The notes beneath the pieces are model-generated. The model did no database searches and was not told the origin of the DNA. It saw only the letters and a program-made list of their open reading frames with translations. The position numbers were made by a program, and so were the translations under genes. Shown here in pieces: positions 7,543 through 19,923 of a stretch of DNA of 64,000 bases. Source of the DNA: Variovorax sp. PBS-H4 (GTDB lineage: Bacteria; Pseudomonadota; Gammaproteobacteria; Burkholderiales; Burkholderiaceae_C); NCBI RefSeq assembly GCF_901827205.1, contig NZ_LR594675.1, positions 3,162,001 to 3,226,000 of the forward strand. Direction: 5' to 3'. How positions within the stretch are numbered: the first letter of the stretch is position 1; each line of letters begins with the position of its first letter.

Positions 7543-8078
7543 TGTTCGCCGCCGCCAAGGTCTACCTGGTCGGCGGCGTGATCGCCGCGCTGGCGGCTGC
7601 GGCCGGCGTTCAGACCCTGCGCCTGGCCGGCGCCCACACGCAGCTGGAGCGGCAACGCGCCGCTGCCGCACAGCTCGAGGCCGACCGCGCGCGCGTGGCG
7701 CTGACCGACGCACTGCGCACCTCAGAAAAGATGGCCGCGTTCGCGGCCGCACAACAAGGGATTTCCGATGCTCTCTCGAAAGAAACCGCTGCTCGCGTTG
7801 CTGCTGAGCGCAGCAATGGCCAGCTGTCTGCCGGGCTGCGCGACGCCTACGCCGCAGCCGCCCGTCGTCGGCCAGAAGCCAAAGCCAGCTGCCCCGACAA
7901 CGGCGATGTCGGCGATCGATCCCAGGCCCTCGACGGACTTTTTGCAGAAGCAGGAGAGCTACTTGCTCGATCTGCAGACCTTTCGGAAGAAGCTCGCAGC
8001 ATCGTTCAGCGACGAGACTCCGAAGTCAAAGCCCTGACGGGCGAGAACAAGGCGCTGCGCGCGCTGATGGACGAGTAG
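7539..8078 (+). CDS. Rz-like inner-membrane spanin (i-spanin)
   Basis: A 179-residue protein with one N-terminal membrane anchor (about residues 6-28, VYLVGGVIAALAAAAGVQ). A long helical periplasmic domain follows (residues 30-110) that should form a coiled coil, and the C-terminus is again charged and helical. Size, topology and place after the endolysin gene fit the i-spanin, which fuses inner and outer membranes in the last step of lysis. It contains a complete second gene in another frame (7768-8037) with the features of Rz1, as in phage lambda, which strongly supports the call. Confidence 0.82.
   Translation: MMFAAAKVYLVGGVIAALAAAAGVQTLRLAGAHTQLERQRAAAAQLEADRARVALTDALRTSEKMAAFAAAQQGISDALSKETAARVAAERSNGQLSAGLRDAYAAAARRRPEAKASCPDNGDVGDRSQALDGLFAEAGELLARSADLSEEARSIVQRRDSEVKALTGENKALRALMDE
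7768..8037 (+). CDS. Rz1-like outer-membrane lipoprotein spanin, nested in Rz
   Basis: An 89-residue product wholly inside the Rz gene in a different frame. It has a basic start (MLSRKK), a hydrophobic core, a lipobox-like LPGC with the acylated Cys at about residue 24 (Cys20 is an alternative), and then a Pro-rich segment (TPTPQPPVVGQKPKPAAP). Small Pro-rich lipoproteins embedded in Rz are the hallmark of o-spanins. It should sit in the inner leaflet of the outer membrane and bind the C-terminus of Rz. Confidence 0.82.
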   Translation: MLSRKKPLLALLLSAAMASCLPGCATPTPQPPVVGQKPKPAAPTTAMSAIDPRPSTDFLQKQESYLLDLQTFRKKLAASFSDETPKSKP

Positions 8079-8086
8079 GGGGTGTC

Positions 8087-8503
8087 GTGGGCTACCTGGT
8101 TCGGCGCAGCACCAACGCACTGCTGCTCACCCAGCTGCAGGTCGAGTGCCTGCCGGGCGATGATCCGATCACCGTAGAGGACCACGACCAGTGGTGGGTG
8201 GTCTGGCTTGACAAGCAGCCCGTTGGGTTCGCGGCGCTGCGGCCCTGCCAAGGCCATCCGACCATGGGGTACCTCGCGCGCGCGGGCGTCGCGCCGGAGC
8301 ACCGAGGCCGCGGCTTGCAGCGGCGGCTCATCAAGGTTCGCGAGAACGCTGGCCGCCGGCGCGGCATGGCGGTGATGGTGACGGACACGCACCTCACGAA
8401 CCACGCCAGCTCAAACAACCTGATACGGTGCGGCTACAGGCTCTACGAGCCCGGCGGCCGGTGGGCCTTCGGCGACGGCCTGTACTGGCTGAAGCACCTC
8501 TGA
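8087..8503 (+). CDS. GNAT-family N-acetyltransferase
   Basis: A 138-residue protein starting with GTG behind a purine-rich AGTAGGGGG. The acetyl-CoA binding motif is clear: LARAGVAPEHRGRGLQRRLI (residues about 61-80, with the Q/RxxGxG/A loop as HRGRGL). It is followed by VMVTDTHLTNHASSNNLIRC, the usual motif A/B strand with Asn. The substrate is unknown. It is the last gene before the phage end, a typical position for a moron gene that serves phage or host rather than virion assembly. Confidence 0.78.
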   Translation: MGYLVRRSTNALLLTQLQVECLPGDDPITVEDHDQWWVVWLDKQPVGFAALRPCQGHPTMGYLARAGVAPEHRGRGLQRRLIKVRENAGRRRGMAVMVTDTHLTNHASSNNLIRCGYRLYEPGGRWAFGDGLYWLKHL

Positions 8504-8508
8504 ATTTA

Positions 8509-8532
8509 GTATAGGTTTTGGTGTAGGTTTTC
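8509..8532 (+). repeat. Tandem 12-bp direct repeat at phage end
   Basis: Two adjacent copies, GTATAGGTTTTG and GTGTAGGTTTTC, differ at two of twelve positions. They lie between the last phage gene and the tRNA-Gly fragment. A site of this type beside an attachment core could be an arm-type integrase or Xis binding site. No function can be proven from sequence. Confidence 0.4.
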
Positions 8533-8558
8533 GGGCAGAAAGCTACACTTCCCTCGGG

Positions 8559-8588
8559 GGAGAAGTTCTACCATTGAACTACACCCGC
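8559..8588 (-). pseudogene. 5' half of a tRNA-Gly gene, probable prophage attachment site
   Basis: Read on the minus strand, this is a canonical tRNA-Gly start: acceptor strand GCGGGTG, then TA, the D-arm GTTC-AATGGTA-GAAC, and the first strand of the anticodon stem. After that the sequence stops matching a tRNA. No T-arm and no complementary CACCCGC acceptor strand follows, so the gene is incomplete here. The break coincides with the end of the phage genes, as expected if integration split or replaced the 3' half. The matching 3' half should lie at the left phage end, outside the window. Confidence 0.6.
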
Positions 8589-8747
8589 AGCAGGCGCGGA
8601 TTGTACCAACGTACTCGCCGCCATCCCCGTCGGCATGATCAGTGCGGTGCTCATCGCGCACCCATGCGCTGATCGATAGAACCGATCGGCAACGAGGCCC
8701 GCGCACGTCGGCTCGGCTTCAGGCCGGGCTGCGGCGAGCCCGAACGC

Positions 8748-10091
<1,344 letters not shown>

Positions 10092-10229
10092 CTGCTCACT
10101 GCTCCTTGCGAATTCAATTCAAACGCATATTGTGCGTCCGTCGCTCGCGCCGGTGCCTCGAGGCACGACATCCCGTCATCCGTTCCAAGGTAGACCCGAC
10201 TGCCCGCGCCGCGAGCGCCGCGGACGCGC

Positions 10230-11051
10230 TCAGCGCAGAAACACCCGCGTCATGAACTGCTCGATGGGGAACTGCACCGCCGCCTCGACCCGCCGCGGCA
10301 GTTCCAACGGGCGCATCAGCATCTTGAGCGCGGTCCCCGGGCTGATGTTGCGGCCCACCGTCCGGCCCATGCGGCTGCTCATCTCGCGCAGGTAGCGCGC
10401 GTCCTCGGCGCGTTCCGGCGCACGGGCCTTCGCAATGTGGCGGATGGCGCAATCGGCGTCCTCGCTCCTGAGCTCCCAGGTGCGCCGCGCCAGCGTACGC
10501 ATGACACGGGTGCGGCCCAGCCCTTCTTGCTCGCGGTAGCGGCGGAAGAAGCGAAAGAACTGCTTGTAGTGGCTGACTTCGTCGTTGGCGATGTGGGTCG
10601 CGAGGTCGCGGAAGACCGGCTCGCGCGTGCCGCGGGCGAGTGCCCGGTAGTAGGTGGCGGTGCCGGTCTCGACCACGCAGCGCGCCGACATCTCCAGGCC
10701 GCGGGTGGGCGCCAGCAGTTCCACCTTGCAGTAGGTGGAGTACTCCTCGAGGAAGCCGCGGAAGGCAGACTCCCAGTCGAACTCCGGCCACACATGCTGC
10801 ACATAGGCGCGCAGTGCCCTGCCGTGCTGCAGTTCCTCGGCTTCCCAGTGCTCGCGCAGCCAGGTGGTGACCTCGTCGTCGCCCGCGAACAGGTCGACCA
10901 GGTTGCGGGTGTACAGGTCGGAGCCGCTCTCGACGAACGAGGCCGAGCAGGCGAGGTAAAAATGGGTCTCGTCCGAGCGCACGCGGTCGAGCGCAATGGA
11001 CGAGAAATCCAGGTCGGAGATTTTCCAGCGTGGGGGGTTGCAGGCCGGCAT
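10230..11051 (-). CDS. Ferritin-like diiron protein
   Basis: A 273-residue helical protein with the ligand pattern of ferritin-like diiron proteins: EELQH near residue 73, VVETG near residue 127, and ANDEVSHYKQF near residue 154 (E/D-E-x-x-H). There is no signal peptide. Proteins of this type act as oxygenases, desaturases or hydroxylases; the substrate here is unknown. It is transcribed away from alaS and toward gdhA, without close operon partners. Confidence 0.65.
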   Translation of the reverse strand: MPACNPPRWKISDLDFSSIALDRVRSDETHFYLACSASFVESGSDLYTRNLVDLFAGDDEVTTWLREHWEAEELQHGRALRAYVQHVWPEFDWESAFRGFLEEYSTYCKVELLAPTRGLEMSARCVVETGTATYYRALARGTREPVFRDLATHIANDEVSHYKQFFRFFRRYREQEGLGRTRVMRTLARRTWELRSEDADCAIRHIAKARAPERAEDARYLREMSSRMGRTVGRNISPGTALKMLMRPLELPRRVEAAVQFPIEQFMTRVFLR

Positions 11052-11280
11052 GGCGACACCTTACAACCACCGCGACCACGTTCTCACTTCCTGCCTGCCG
11101 ATGCCACAGATGCCGCAGGGCATAGCGGCCCCGGTTCAGCACCGCGAGGGATACATGGCCGCAAGGGCGGCAAGGGCAGGGCCAAACCTATAATCCACGG
11201 CTCAGCAGATCAATGGTCAGGTGGGTTCGATGCAGGGGCTGCCCGCAGCCGGCCGCCTCTCCCAGAACTCCAATCCCAAG

Positions 11281-13905
<2,625 letters not shown>

Positions 13906-14011
13906 ACACCTGCCACAGCCGCGCCCGTCCGTGCCATAGTCGCGCGGATGCAAGGGGCTCTCCGGATCGCTTTCCACTTTCTCGCGCCGCCATGGGCGGC
14001 CGCTTCCGAAC

Positions 14012-15031
14012 ATGGCTGAAGTTCCGCCCGTCGACGTGCTGGTGATGGGGGCAGGCGCCATCGGATGCTACGTTGGCGGCAGCCTGGCGTCCGAGGGCGT
14101 TCGGGTGTTCTTCGTCGGCCGCCCCCGTGTGCTCGAGGCGTTGGAGCGGCACGGCCTGCGCGTCAGCGACCTGGACGGCGGCGAACGCTACGTGCCGCCC
14201 GGCAGCCTGCGCGCAGCCGAGCGAATTCCGCGCGGCGTGCACCCGGGCCTGGTGCTGCTGACAGTGAAGAGCAGCGACACTGCGGCAGCCGCGGCCGAGC
14301 TGGGCGAGGTGCTGCCGCCGGGCACGCCCGTGGTCTCGCTGCAGAACGGCATCTCGAACGCCGCCACGGCGGCGCGGGTGGCGCCCGGCTTGCGGGTGCT
14401 TGCGGGCATGGTGCCGTACAACGTCGCGGAGATCGATCGCGGCGCGTTTCACAGGGGCACGACCGGCCGCCTGGCCGTGCAGGACCATGCGCTGCTGCGG
14501 CCCTGGCTGGCCGTGTTCGACAGCGCCGGCGTGCCGATCGACCGCCACGCCAACATGCTGCCGGTGCAGTGGGGCAAGCTCCTGCTCAATCTCAACAACC
14601 CGGTCAACGCGTTGTCGGGGCTGCCGCTGCGCCAGCAGCTGATGGACCGCGGCTACCGCCGCTGCCTTGCGGCCCTGATGGACGAGGCGCTGGAGGCACT
14701 TGCGTGGGCCCACATCAAGCCAGCGCAACTTGCGGCCGTGTCGCCGCGCCGGATGCCCACGATCCTGCGCTTGCCCGATCCGCTGTTCAAGGTGATCGCG
14801 GCGCGCATGCTGCGCATCGACGACAAGGCGCGCTCCAGCATGGCGGACGATCTGGCGCTGGGCCGCCGCACCGAGATCAACGAGCTGTGCGGCGAGGTGG
14901 TGCGGCTCGCGCGTTCCAACGGCGCCCGCGCGCCGCTGAGCGCCAAGATGGTGGCGCTGATCGAAGCGTGGCCCGCCCGGCCGCAGCCGCTCTCGGCGCA
15001 GGAACTGCTGTCGGCGCTCGGGCTGGGGTAG
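14012..15031 (+). CDS. 2-dehydropantoate 2-reductase (ketopantoate reductase) family
   Basis: A 339-residue protein with an N-terminal Rossmann motif ([15 protein letters not shown], residues 9-23), the conserved TVKSSDT and SLQNGISN segments, and the family lysine in [16 protein letters not shown]. The reaction would be NADPH reduction of ketopantoate to pantoate for CoA synthesis. The last 100 residues are longer than E. coli PanE, so it may be a paralogue with another 2-oxo acid substrate. It lies 34 bases upstream of dadA and could be co-transcribed with it. Confidence 0.82.
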   Translation: MAEVPPVDVLVMGAGAIGCYVGGSLASEGVRVFFVGRPRVLEALERHGLRVSDLDGGERYVPPGSLRAAERIPRGVHPGLVLLTVKSSDTAAAAAELGEVLPPGTPVVSLQNGISNAATAARVAPGLRVLAGMVPYNVAEIDRGAFHRGTTGRLAVQDHALLRPWLAVFDSAGVPIDRHANMLPVQWGKLLLNLNNPVNALSGLPLRQQLMDRGYRRCLAALMDEALEALAWAHIKPAQLAAVSPRRMPTILRLPDPLFKVIAARMLRIDDKARSSMADDLALGRRTEINELCGEVVRLARSNGARAPLSAKMVALIEAWPARPQPLSAQELLSALGLG

Positions 15032-15065
15032 GGCAGGGAACCCCTTCGAAACAAGGCAAAGCTGC

Positions 15066-16319
15066 ATGAATGTCCTGATCCTCGGCAGCGGCGTCATCGG
15101 CACCACGGTCGCCTACTACCTTGCGAAGGACGGCCACGAGGTCACGGTGCTGGAGCGCCAGGACGGCCCGGCACTGGAGACCAGCTACGCCAATGCGGGC
15201 GAGGTCTCGCCCGGGTACTCGGCGCCCTGGGCCGGGCCCGGCGTGCCGGCGAAGGCTGTCAAATGGCTGCTGATGCGCCACAGCCCGCTGGTGATCCGGC
15301 CCATGCTCGATCCCGCCATGTGGCGCTGGGGCATCGCGCTGCTGCGCAACTGCACGCAGGCGCGCTATGAGATCAACAAGAGCCGGATGGTGCGGCTGGC
15401 CGAGTACAGCCGCGATTGCCTGCGGCAACTGCGCGCCGAGACGGGCATCCGCTACGACGAGCGTTCGCTGGGCACGCTGCAGCTGTTCCGCACGCAGGAG
15501 CAGCTCGACGGCACGGCCAAGGACATCGAGATCCTCAAGGCCTATGGCGTGCCCTACCAACTGCTCGACCGCGAGGGCTGCGTGCAGTACGAGCCGGCGC
15601 TGGCCGTCGTGCGGCACAAGTTCGTGGGCGGGCTGCGCCTCCCGGACGACGAGACCGGCGACTGCTTCAAGTTCACCCAGGGCCTGGCGCGGCTGGCCGA
15701 GGCCGCCGGAGTGCGCTTCCGGTTCGGCGTGACCATCACCGACGTGGCGCGCAGTGCCGAGGGCGTCGTCGCGGTCCATACCGATGCCGGCCCCTTCCAT
15801 GCCGACCGCTATGTGGTCGCGCTGGGCAGCCATTCGCCGCTTCTCCTGAGACCGCTGGGCATCCGCATGCCGGTGTATCCCGTCAAGGGCTTCTCGATCA
15901 CGCTGCCGATCACCGATGCCGCCATGGCGCCGGAGTCGACGGTGATGGACGAGACCTTCAAGGTCGCGGTGACGCGCCTGGGCGCGCGCATTCGTGCCGG
16001 CGGCACGGCGCAGCTCTCGGGCTATGACCTGCGCCTGAACGACCGGCGGCGCGACACCCTCGAGCATGTGGTCACCGACCTGTTCCCGGAAGGCGGGAGC
16101 GTCGAAGGGGCGGAGTTCTGGACCGGCCTGCGCCCGATGACGCCCGACGGCACGCCGCTGCTGGGCGCGACGCAGATTCCCGGCCTGCTGCTGGCGACCG
16201 GGCACGGCACCCTGGGCTGGACCATGGCGGCGGGCACCGGGAGGGTCATGGCCGACCTGATCGCGGGCCGTTCACCCGAGATCGACATGGAAGGCCTGGG
16301 CCTCGAACGCTATGCCTGA
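15066..16319 (+). CDS. dadA: D-amino acid dehydrogenase, small subunit type
   Basis: A 417-residue FAD enzyme with the DadA signatures: [20 protein letters not shown] at residues 3-22 (dinucleotide fold), [20 protein letters not shown] near residue 38, and the C-terminal [12 protein letters not shown] and [15 protein letters not shown]. It oxidises D-amino acids, mainly D-alanine, to 2-oxo acids and passes electrons to the respiratory chain at the inner membrane face. Length and motifs are complete. The alanine racemase dadX, which is often adjacent, is not next to it here. Confidence 0.93.
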   Translation: MNVLILGSGVIGTTVAYYLAKDGHEVTVLERQDGPALETSYANAGEVSPGYSAPWAGPGVPAKAVKWLLMRHSPLVIRPMLDPAMWRWGIALLRNCTQARYEINKSRMVRLAEYSRDCLRQLRAETGIRYDERSLGTLQLFRTQEQLDGTAKDIEILKAYGVPYQLLDREGCVQYEPALAVVRHKFVGGLRLPDDETGDCFKFTQGLARLAEAAGVRFRFGVTITDVARSAEGVVAVHTDAGPFHADRYVVALGSHSPLLLRPLGIRMPVYPVKGFSITLPITDAAMAPESTVMDETFKVAVTRLGARIRAGGTAQLSGYDLRLNDRRRDTLEHVVTDLFPEGGSVEGAEFWTGLRPMTPDGTPLLGATQIPGLLLATGHGTLGWTMAAGTGRVMADLIAGRSPEIDMEGLGLERYA

Positions 16320-16369
16320 AAAGCCTGACGCACCTGCCGGCGCCACGCCCGCGTCTCCCTTGACCTCTT

Positions 16370-16419
16370 GTTTGATCCGGTTGACATAGATCGGTAGAAT
16401 CAGGTCAAACGGATCAAAC
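16370..16419 (+). promoter_or_regulatory. Promoter overlapped by palindromic operator of the TA operon
   Basis: Perfect 10-bp inverted repeats GTTTGATCCG (16370-16379) and CGGATCAAAC (16410-16419) enclose a second pair TTGAC (16381-16385)/GTCAA (16404-16408). A sigma-70 promoter lies inside: -35 TTGATC at 16372-16377, a 17-bp spacer, and -10 TAGAAT at 16395-16400. The left repeat arm covers the -35. This is the expected design for autorepression by the antitoxin, whose ATG is 11 bases downstream of the right arm. Confidence 0.75.
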
Positions 16420-16429
16420 CAAGACGTCC

Positions 16430-17107
16430 ATGAGCACATCCGATCTCACCGCCAAGTTGCACGGCGACCTGCTGTCGCTGGAGCCCTATACCTCCGCGCG
16501 GGCCGCCCGAAAGACCAGCGCACGCAAGTTCCTGCTGGAGATCAAGGACGAGGCGATCTCGAAGGTGCTGCTGGCCTCGTTCCCGATGCTCGAACGCGCC
16601 TTGCTCGAAAAGACGGCGCAGGCCCGCGAGCGCCGCATCGAGGCCGTGGTCGACTTCATGGCGGGGCAGATGGTGCAGCCCAGCGAAATCGACAGGGAGA
16701 TGGCCCAGCGGCTCGCCCGGCGGCATGCCCGCGTGCTGAACGATTTCGGGTACTTCACGGCCGAGCAGCTGGCCGACGCCAACCGCTCGCAGGCCAGCAG
16801 CCGCAGTGCCTTGGTGGACAACTGGCGCAAGCGGCGCCAGGTATTCGCGGTGCCGCATCCCGACAAGAGCGCGCGCGAGCGCGACGTCTATCCCGCCTTC
16901 CAGTTCGAGGACCACAAGCCGATCAAGGCGGTGCAGGCCGTGCTGGAAGCCTTCGGCGACCGCCGGGCGCCCTGGAAGCTCGCGCTGTGGTTCACCTCGA
17001 ACAACGGCTGGTTGCCCGACAGTGCGCGGCCGGTCGATCTCCTGGCATCGAATCCGCAAGCTGTCATCGAGGCGGCACGCCGCGATGCGGAAGGGAGCGC
17101 GGCTTGA
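16430..17107 (+). CDS. Antitoxin, Xre/MbcA/ParS toxin-binding type
   Basis: A 225-residue protein. The C-terminal 55 residues (AVLEAFGDRRAPWKLALWF, then NNGWLPDSARPVDLLASNPQ) match the MbcA/ParS/Xre toxin-binding domain that blocks RES toxins. The N-terminal 150 residues are helical and longer than in most members; they probably contain the DNA-binding part. It overlaps the RES-domain gene by four bases. It should neutralise the toxin and repress the operon through the palindrome at 16370-16419. Confidence 0.78.
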   Translation: MSTSDLTAKLHGDLLSLEPYTSARAARKTSARKFLLEIKDEAISKVLLASFPMLERALLEKTAQARERRIEAVVDFMAGQMVQPSEIDREMAQRLARRHARVLNDFGYFTAEQLADANRSQASSRSALVDNWRKRRQVFAVPHPDKSARERDVYPAFQFEDHKPIKAVQAVLEAFGDRRAPWKLALWFTSNNGWLPDSARPVDLLASNPQAVIEAARRDAEGSAA

Positions 17108-17751
17108 GTTGCCGCGCACCGGCGCCGCTTCTCGACCCTCTCTTCGATCGCTGGCCGGCCGGCGCGCTGATCCACGTCATCCACGACACGGCCTTTGCCC
17201 CGGAGAGCTTCAATCCCGGCATCGATGGCGCCGGCACGCTGTGCAAGTCCACCCGCTTCGCGCCCATCCGCGACGCCAAGGGCCGGGTCGTGCCCTACCT
17301 CTACGGCGGTGCGACCTTGGACTGTGCGATCTTCGAGACGGTCTTCCACGACGTGCCGATCGACGCACCCGACAAGTTCGTCGCCCTCGACGATTTCGCG
17401 CACCGCGGCCACGGCCAGCTCGTGCCCAACCGCGAACTCCTGCTGGTGGACCTGACGAGCGAAGGGCTGCACCGCCTGAAGGTCCCCAAGGAAGAGCTCA
17501 TCGCCAGCCCGGCACGCGACTACGTGGACACGGCCAGATGGGCCGAGGCATTGCACCGCCAGTGCAAGGACGCCGATGGGCTGGTCTGGATGTCGCGCCA
17601 GCGCGATCGCGACAGGGCGATGCTGCTGTTCGGCGACCGTGTGAAGGGCGTTCTTTCCGGGACGCGCATCGGCGGGCCGTTGGCTCGCAACGATGCGCTG
17701 CGCCAGGCCATCCTGGCCGCAGCGCTGCGTGCCGGCATCGATGCGTCCTGA
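17104..17751 (+). CDS. RES-domain toxin
   Basis: A 215-residue protein starting with TTG at 17104 (TTGA overlap with the antitoxin stop). It has the RES fold landmarks: Arg in KSTRFAPIRD (near 58), Glu in LDCAIFETVFHDVP (near 78), and the C-terminal LFGDRVKG...GTRIGG segment. Characterised RES toxins (MbcT, ParT) degrade or modify NAD+ or ADP-ribosylate a target enzyme. The rare TTG start and the coupling should keep toxin synthesis below that of the antitoxin. Confidence 0.82.
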   Translation: MSCRAPAPLLDPLFDRWPAGALIHVIHDTAFAPESFNPGIDGAGTLCKSTRFAPIRDAKGRVVPYLYGGATLDCAIFETVFHDVPIDAPDKFVALDDFAHRGHGQLVPNRELLLVDLTSEGLHRLKVPKEELIASPARDYVDTARWAEALHRQCKDADGLVWMSRQRDRDRAMLLFGDRVKGVLSGTRIGGPLARNDALRQAILAAALRAGIDAS

Positions 17752-17754
17752 CGT

Positions 17755-17952
17755 TCAGGGCTTGGCCGCTGCCGGCTCCAGCCCGCTCTCGATGACCGGC
17801 GCTGCCTGCGGCGGATTGAAGTAGCCGATCCACCGCCCGCCGCCTCGGGCTGGCGTGCAGTGCTCGACGCGCCTGAACCTGGCGCTCAGCCGGGTGTCTT
17901 CGGGAAATGATCCCACCCATCCACGCAGGCCTAGCTGCCGGTTCGCGTTCAC
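17755..17952 (-). CDS. Possible small gene or gene remnant
   Basis: A 65-residue minus-strand frame with plausible codon bias and a C-terminus reading FNPPQAAPVIESGLEPAAAK. It ends 4 bases from the stop of the RES gene, tail to tail. No family is recognised. It could be the remnant of a longer gene whose 5' part was lost. Apart from this frame, the 350 bases between the toxin and the next gene hold only the inverted repeat at 18032-18066. Confidence 0.3.
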   Translation of the reverse strand: MNANRQLGLRGWVGSFPEDTRLSARFRRVEHCTPARGGGRWIGYFNPPQAAPVIESGLEPAAAKP

Positions 17953-18031
17953 GCGGGCGTGGGCAAACGCGTTCGGACCAGGGTTTATGGCTAGACAACC
18001 TGAGCCTTTCAGGATTATTCTTCGCCTGTCC

Positions 18032-18066
18032 GTTCCATTAATAAATCAACGTTTTACTAATGGAAC
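18032..18066 (+). promoter_or_regulatory. Perfect 9-bp inverted repeat upstream of the catabolic block
   Basis: GTTCCATTA (18032-18040) and TAATGGAAC (18058-18066) are exact reverse complements with a 17-bp AT-rich spacer, in an otherwise GC-rich region 38 bases before the first gene of the block. Palindromes with GGAAC/GTTCC-type arms are common targets of IclR-family regulators, and an IclR gene lies inside the block at 21396. I infer this is its operator. Confidence 0.55.
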
Positions 18067-18103
18067 AAAAACCCACTCACCCAGTCCACGGATCGACACC
18101 ACG

Positions 18104-19081
18104 ATGATGAAGCCCACCCGTCGCCAGGCGCTCGCGCTGGCCGTTTCCATTGCCGCCGCCAGCGCCGCTTTCCCCACGTGGGCGCAAGGCTATCCGGCCA
18201 AGCCGATCACCCTCGTGGTTGCCTACCCGGCCGGTGGCGACACCGACGCGCTCGCGCGCCTCTTCGCCGAAAAGCTGGCCACGCGTACGGGCCAGCCGGT
18301 GGTGGTGGACAACCGGCCCGGTGCCAGCGGCGTGATCGGCAGCAGCTTCGTCGCCAAGGCCCCGGCCGACGGCTACACGCTGCTGCTGGCCCCCAGCACC
18401 TTCTCGATCGCGCAACTGGTGCTCAAGACCGGCGGCAGCTCCAGCTACGACGTGCTCAACGGCTTCACCCCCATCATCGAGACCGGCACGCTGCCGCTGT
18501 TCCTGGTGGCGGGTTCGGGCGCCGGCCTGAAGAGCTTGAAGGACGTGCAGGCCAAGGGCCAGTCGCTCTCCTATGCCAGCCCGGGCAGCGGTTCGCCGAT
18601 GCACATCCTGGGTGAGATGGTCAACAAGGCCGCGGGCATGAGCCTCGGCCACGTGCCCTACAAAGGCGTGGCCCCCGCGGTCAACGACGTGCTGGGCGGC
18701 CATGTGCCGCTGACCTACATCACCTACGGCCCGATCGCGCCCCACCTGGCCGCCGGCAAGATGCTGCCGCTCGCCGTCGCCGACCGCGCCCGCTCGGCAC
18801 TCGCACCCAGCGTGCCCACGTTTGCGGAACTGGGCTACAAGAACGTCGAAGTGACGGCCTGGCATGGCTTGTTCGGTCCCAAGGGACTGCCGCCCGAGAT
18901 CGTGAAGACGCTGAACGGCCACATGAACGAGATCCTCAAGATGCCCGACGTGGTGTCGAAGATGGCGGTCCTGGGCGCCTTGCCGCTGGGCGGCGCGCCG
19001 GACGTGCTGGCAAAGACCAACGCCGCCGACTTCGAGCGCTTCGGAAAGATCATCAAAGAACTCGGCATTCAAGCGGATTGA
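18104..19081 (+). CDS. Bug-family tripartite tricarboxylate transporter substrate-binding protein
   Basis: A 325-residue protein starting with a leader (MMKPTRRQALALAVSIAAA, cleavage after TWAQG, with a Tat-like twin Arg). The Bug/TctC fold follows: YPAKPITLVVAYPAGGDTDALAR, then VVDNRPGASGVIGS, then the LNGFTPI region and HVPYKGVAPAVNDVLGGHV. It captures an organic acid in the periplasm. No TctA/TctB membrane genes are nearby, so it must share a permease encoded elsewhere. First gene of the catabolic block, behind the palindrome at 18032. Confidence 0.88.
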   Translation: MMKPTRRQALALAVSIAAASAAFPTWAQGYPAKPITLVVAYPAGGDTDALARLFAEKLATRTGQPVVVDNRPGASGVIGSSFVAKAPADGYTLLLAPSTFSIAQLVLKTGGSSSYDVLNGFTPIIETGTLPLFLVAGSGAGLKSLKDVQAKGQSLSYASPGSGSPMHILGEMVNKAAGMSLGHVPYKGVAPAVNDVLGGHVPLTYITYGPIAPHLAAGKMLPLAVADRARSALAPSVPTFAELGYKNVEVTAWHGLFGPKGLPPEIVKTLNGHMNEILKMPDVVSKMAVLGALPLGGAPDVLAKTNAADFERFGKIIKELGIQAD

Positions 19082-19088
19082 GGCAGGC

Positions 19089-19904
19089 ATGACCGACATC
19101 AAGGCCATCCCCGATCCCGACAGCCTGCAGAGCCTGCTGGCCGAGCTGCCGGCCAACCTGCTCGCCGGACGCCGAGTGCTGGTGACCGGCGCCGCGCGCG
19201 GTCTCGGGCTGGCGTTCGCCAAATGCATTGCCGCCGCGGGTGCGTCCGTGGTGCTGGCCGATATTCTTTCGGATCTCGCACAGACCGAGGCCCAGGCCCT
19301 GCGCGATGCCGGCTTCAAGGCGCATGCGCTGGCGCTGGACCTGTGCGACCCGGGCTCGATCGAGGCCGGCGCCGCCGCCGCGGTGCGGGCGCTCGGCGGC
19401 CTCGACGGCCTGGTCAACAACGCCGCAATCACGAACTCGGGCGGCCGCGACGCCCATGCGCTGGACATCGAGACGTGGGACCGCGTGATGGACGTCAACG
19501 TGCGCGGCACCTGGCTCATGAGCCGCGCCTGCCAACCGGCGCTTGCACAGGGCGGCCGCGGCGCGATCGTCAACCTCGCGTCGGACACCGCACTCTGGGG
19601 CGCACCCAAGCTGCTGGCCTACGCATCGAGCAAAGGCGCCGTGATCTCGATGACCCGCTCGCTCGCCCGCGAGTGGGGGGAGGCCGGCATCACCGTCAAC
19701 GCCGTCGCGCCGGGGCTCACGCTGGTCGAGGCCACCGAATACGTGCCGCTGGCGCGCCACCAGAAGTACCTCGAGGGCCGCGCCCTCCCGCGCGAACAGC
19801 AGGCGGTGGACGTCTGCGGCGCGGTACTGTTTTCCCTCTCCGGCCTGGCGCGCTTCGTGACCGGCCAACTGCTTGCCGTCAACGGCGGCTTCGTCATGCA
19901 CTGA
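19089..19904 (+). CDS. Short-chain dehydrogenase/reductase
   Basis: A 271-residue classical SDR with cofactor motif TGAARGLG (33-40), NNAA (110-113), catalytic Ser165 and YASSK with Tyr178 and Lys182. The C-terminus GQLLAVNGGFVMH is typical. The Asp after beta-2 (VVLADIL) suggests NAD(H). It starts 7 bases after the Bug gene and is clearly in the same operon. A substrate in the ring-derived pathway, such as a hydroxy or dihydrodiol intermediate, is plausible but not shown. Confidence 0.85.
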   Translation: MTDIKAIPDPDSLQSLLAELPANLLAGRRVLVTGAARGLGLAFAKCIAAAGASVVLADILSDLAQTEAQALRDAGFKAHALALDLCDPGSIEAGAAAAVRALGGLDGLVNNAAITNSGGRDAHALDIETWDRVMDVNVRGTWLMSRACQPALAQGGRGAIVNLASDTALWGAPKLLAYASSKGAVISMTRSLAREWGEAGITVNAVAPGLTLVEATEYVPLARHQKYLEGRALPREQQAVDVCGAVLFSLSGLARFVTGQLLAVNGGFVMH

Positions 19905-19923
19905 TTTCCCCAAGGAGTTTTCG

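Larger units (their letters stand above)
1..8558. mobile_element. Right end of a tailed-phage prophage (left end outside window)
   Basis: A continuous run of about 20 small plus-strand genes carries tail-fibre-like, endolysin, Rz/Rz1 spanin and HNH-type products. They are packed with 1- to 4-base stop/start overlaps, which is typical of a phage late operon. The run stops at an interrupted tRNA-Gly half, after which the housekeeping gene gdhA lies on the opposite strand. No integrase, repressor, terminase, portal or capsid gene is visible, so these must lie to the left of the window. Whether the prophage is intact cannot be judged from this end. Confidence 0.88.

Noticed and set aside
8505..8590. 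A complete tRNA on the minus strand
   Set aside because: No T-arm and no acceptor 3' strand complementary to GCGGGTG within 60 bases; only the 5' half matches tRNA-Gly.
16381..16400. Promoter with TTGACA at 16381 and TAGAAT at 16395
   Set aside because: The spacer would be only 8 bp; the TTGATC at 16372 gives the proper 17-bp spacing.
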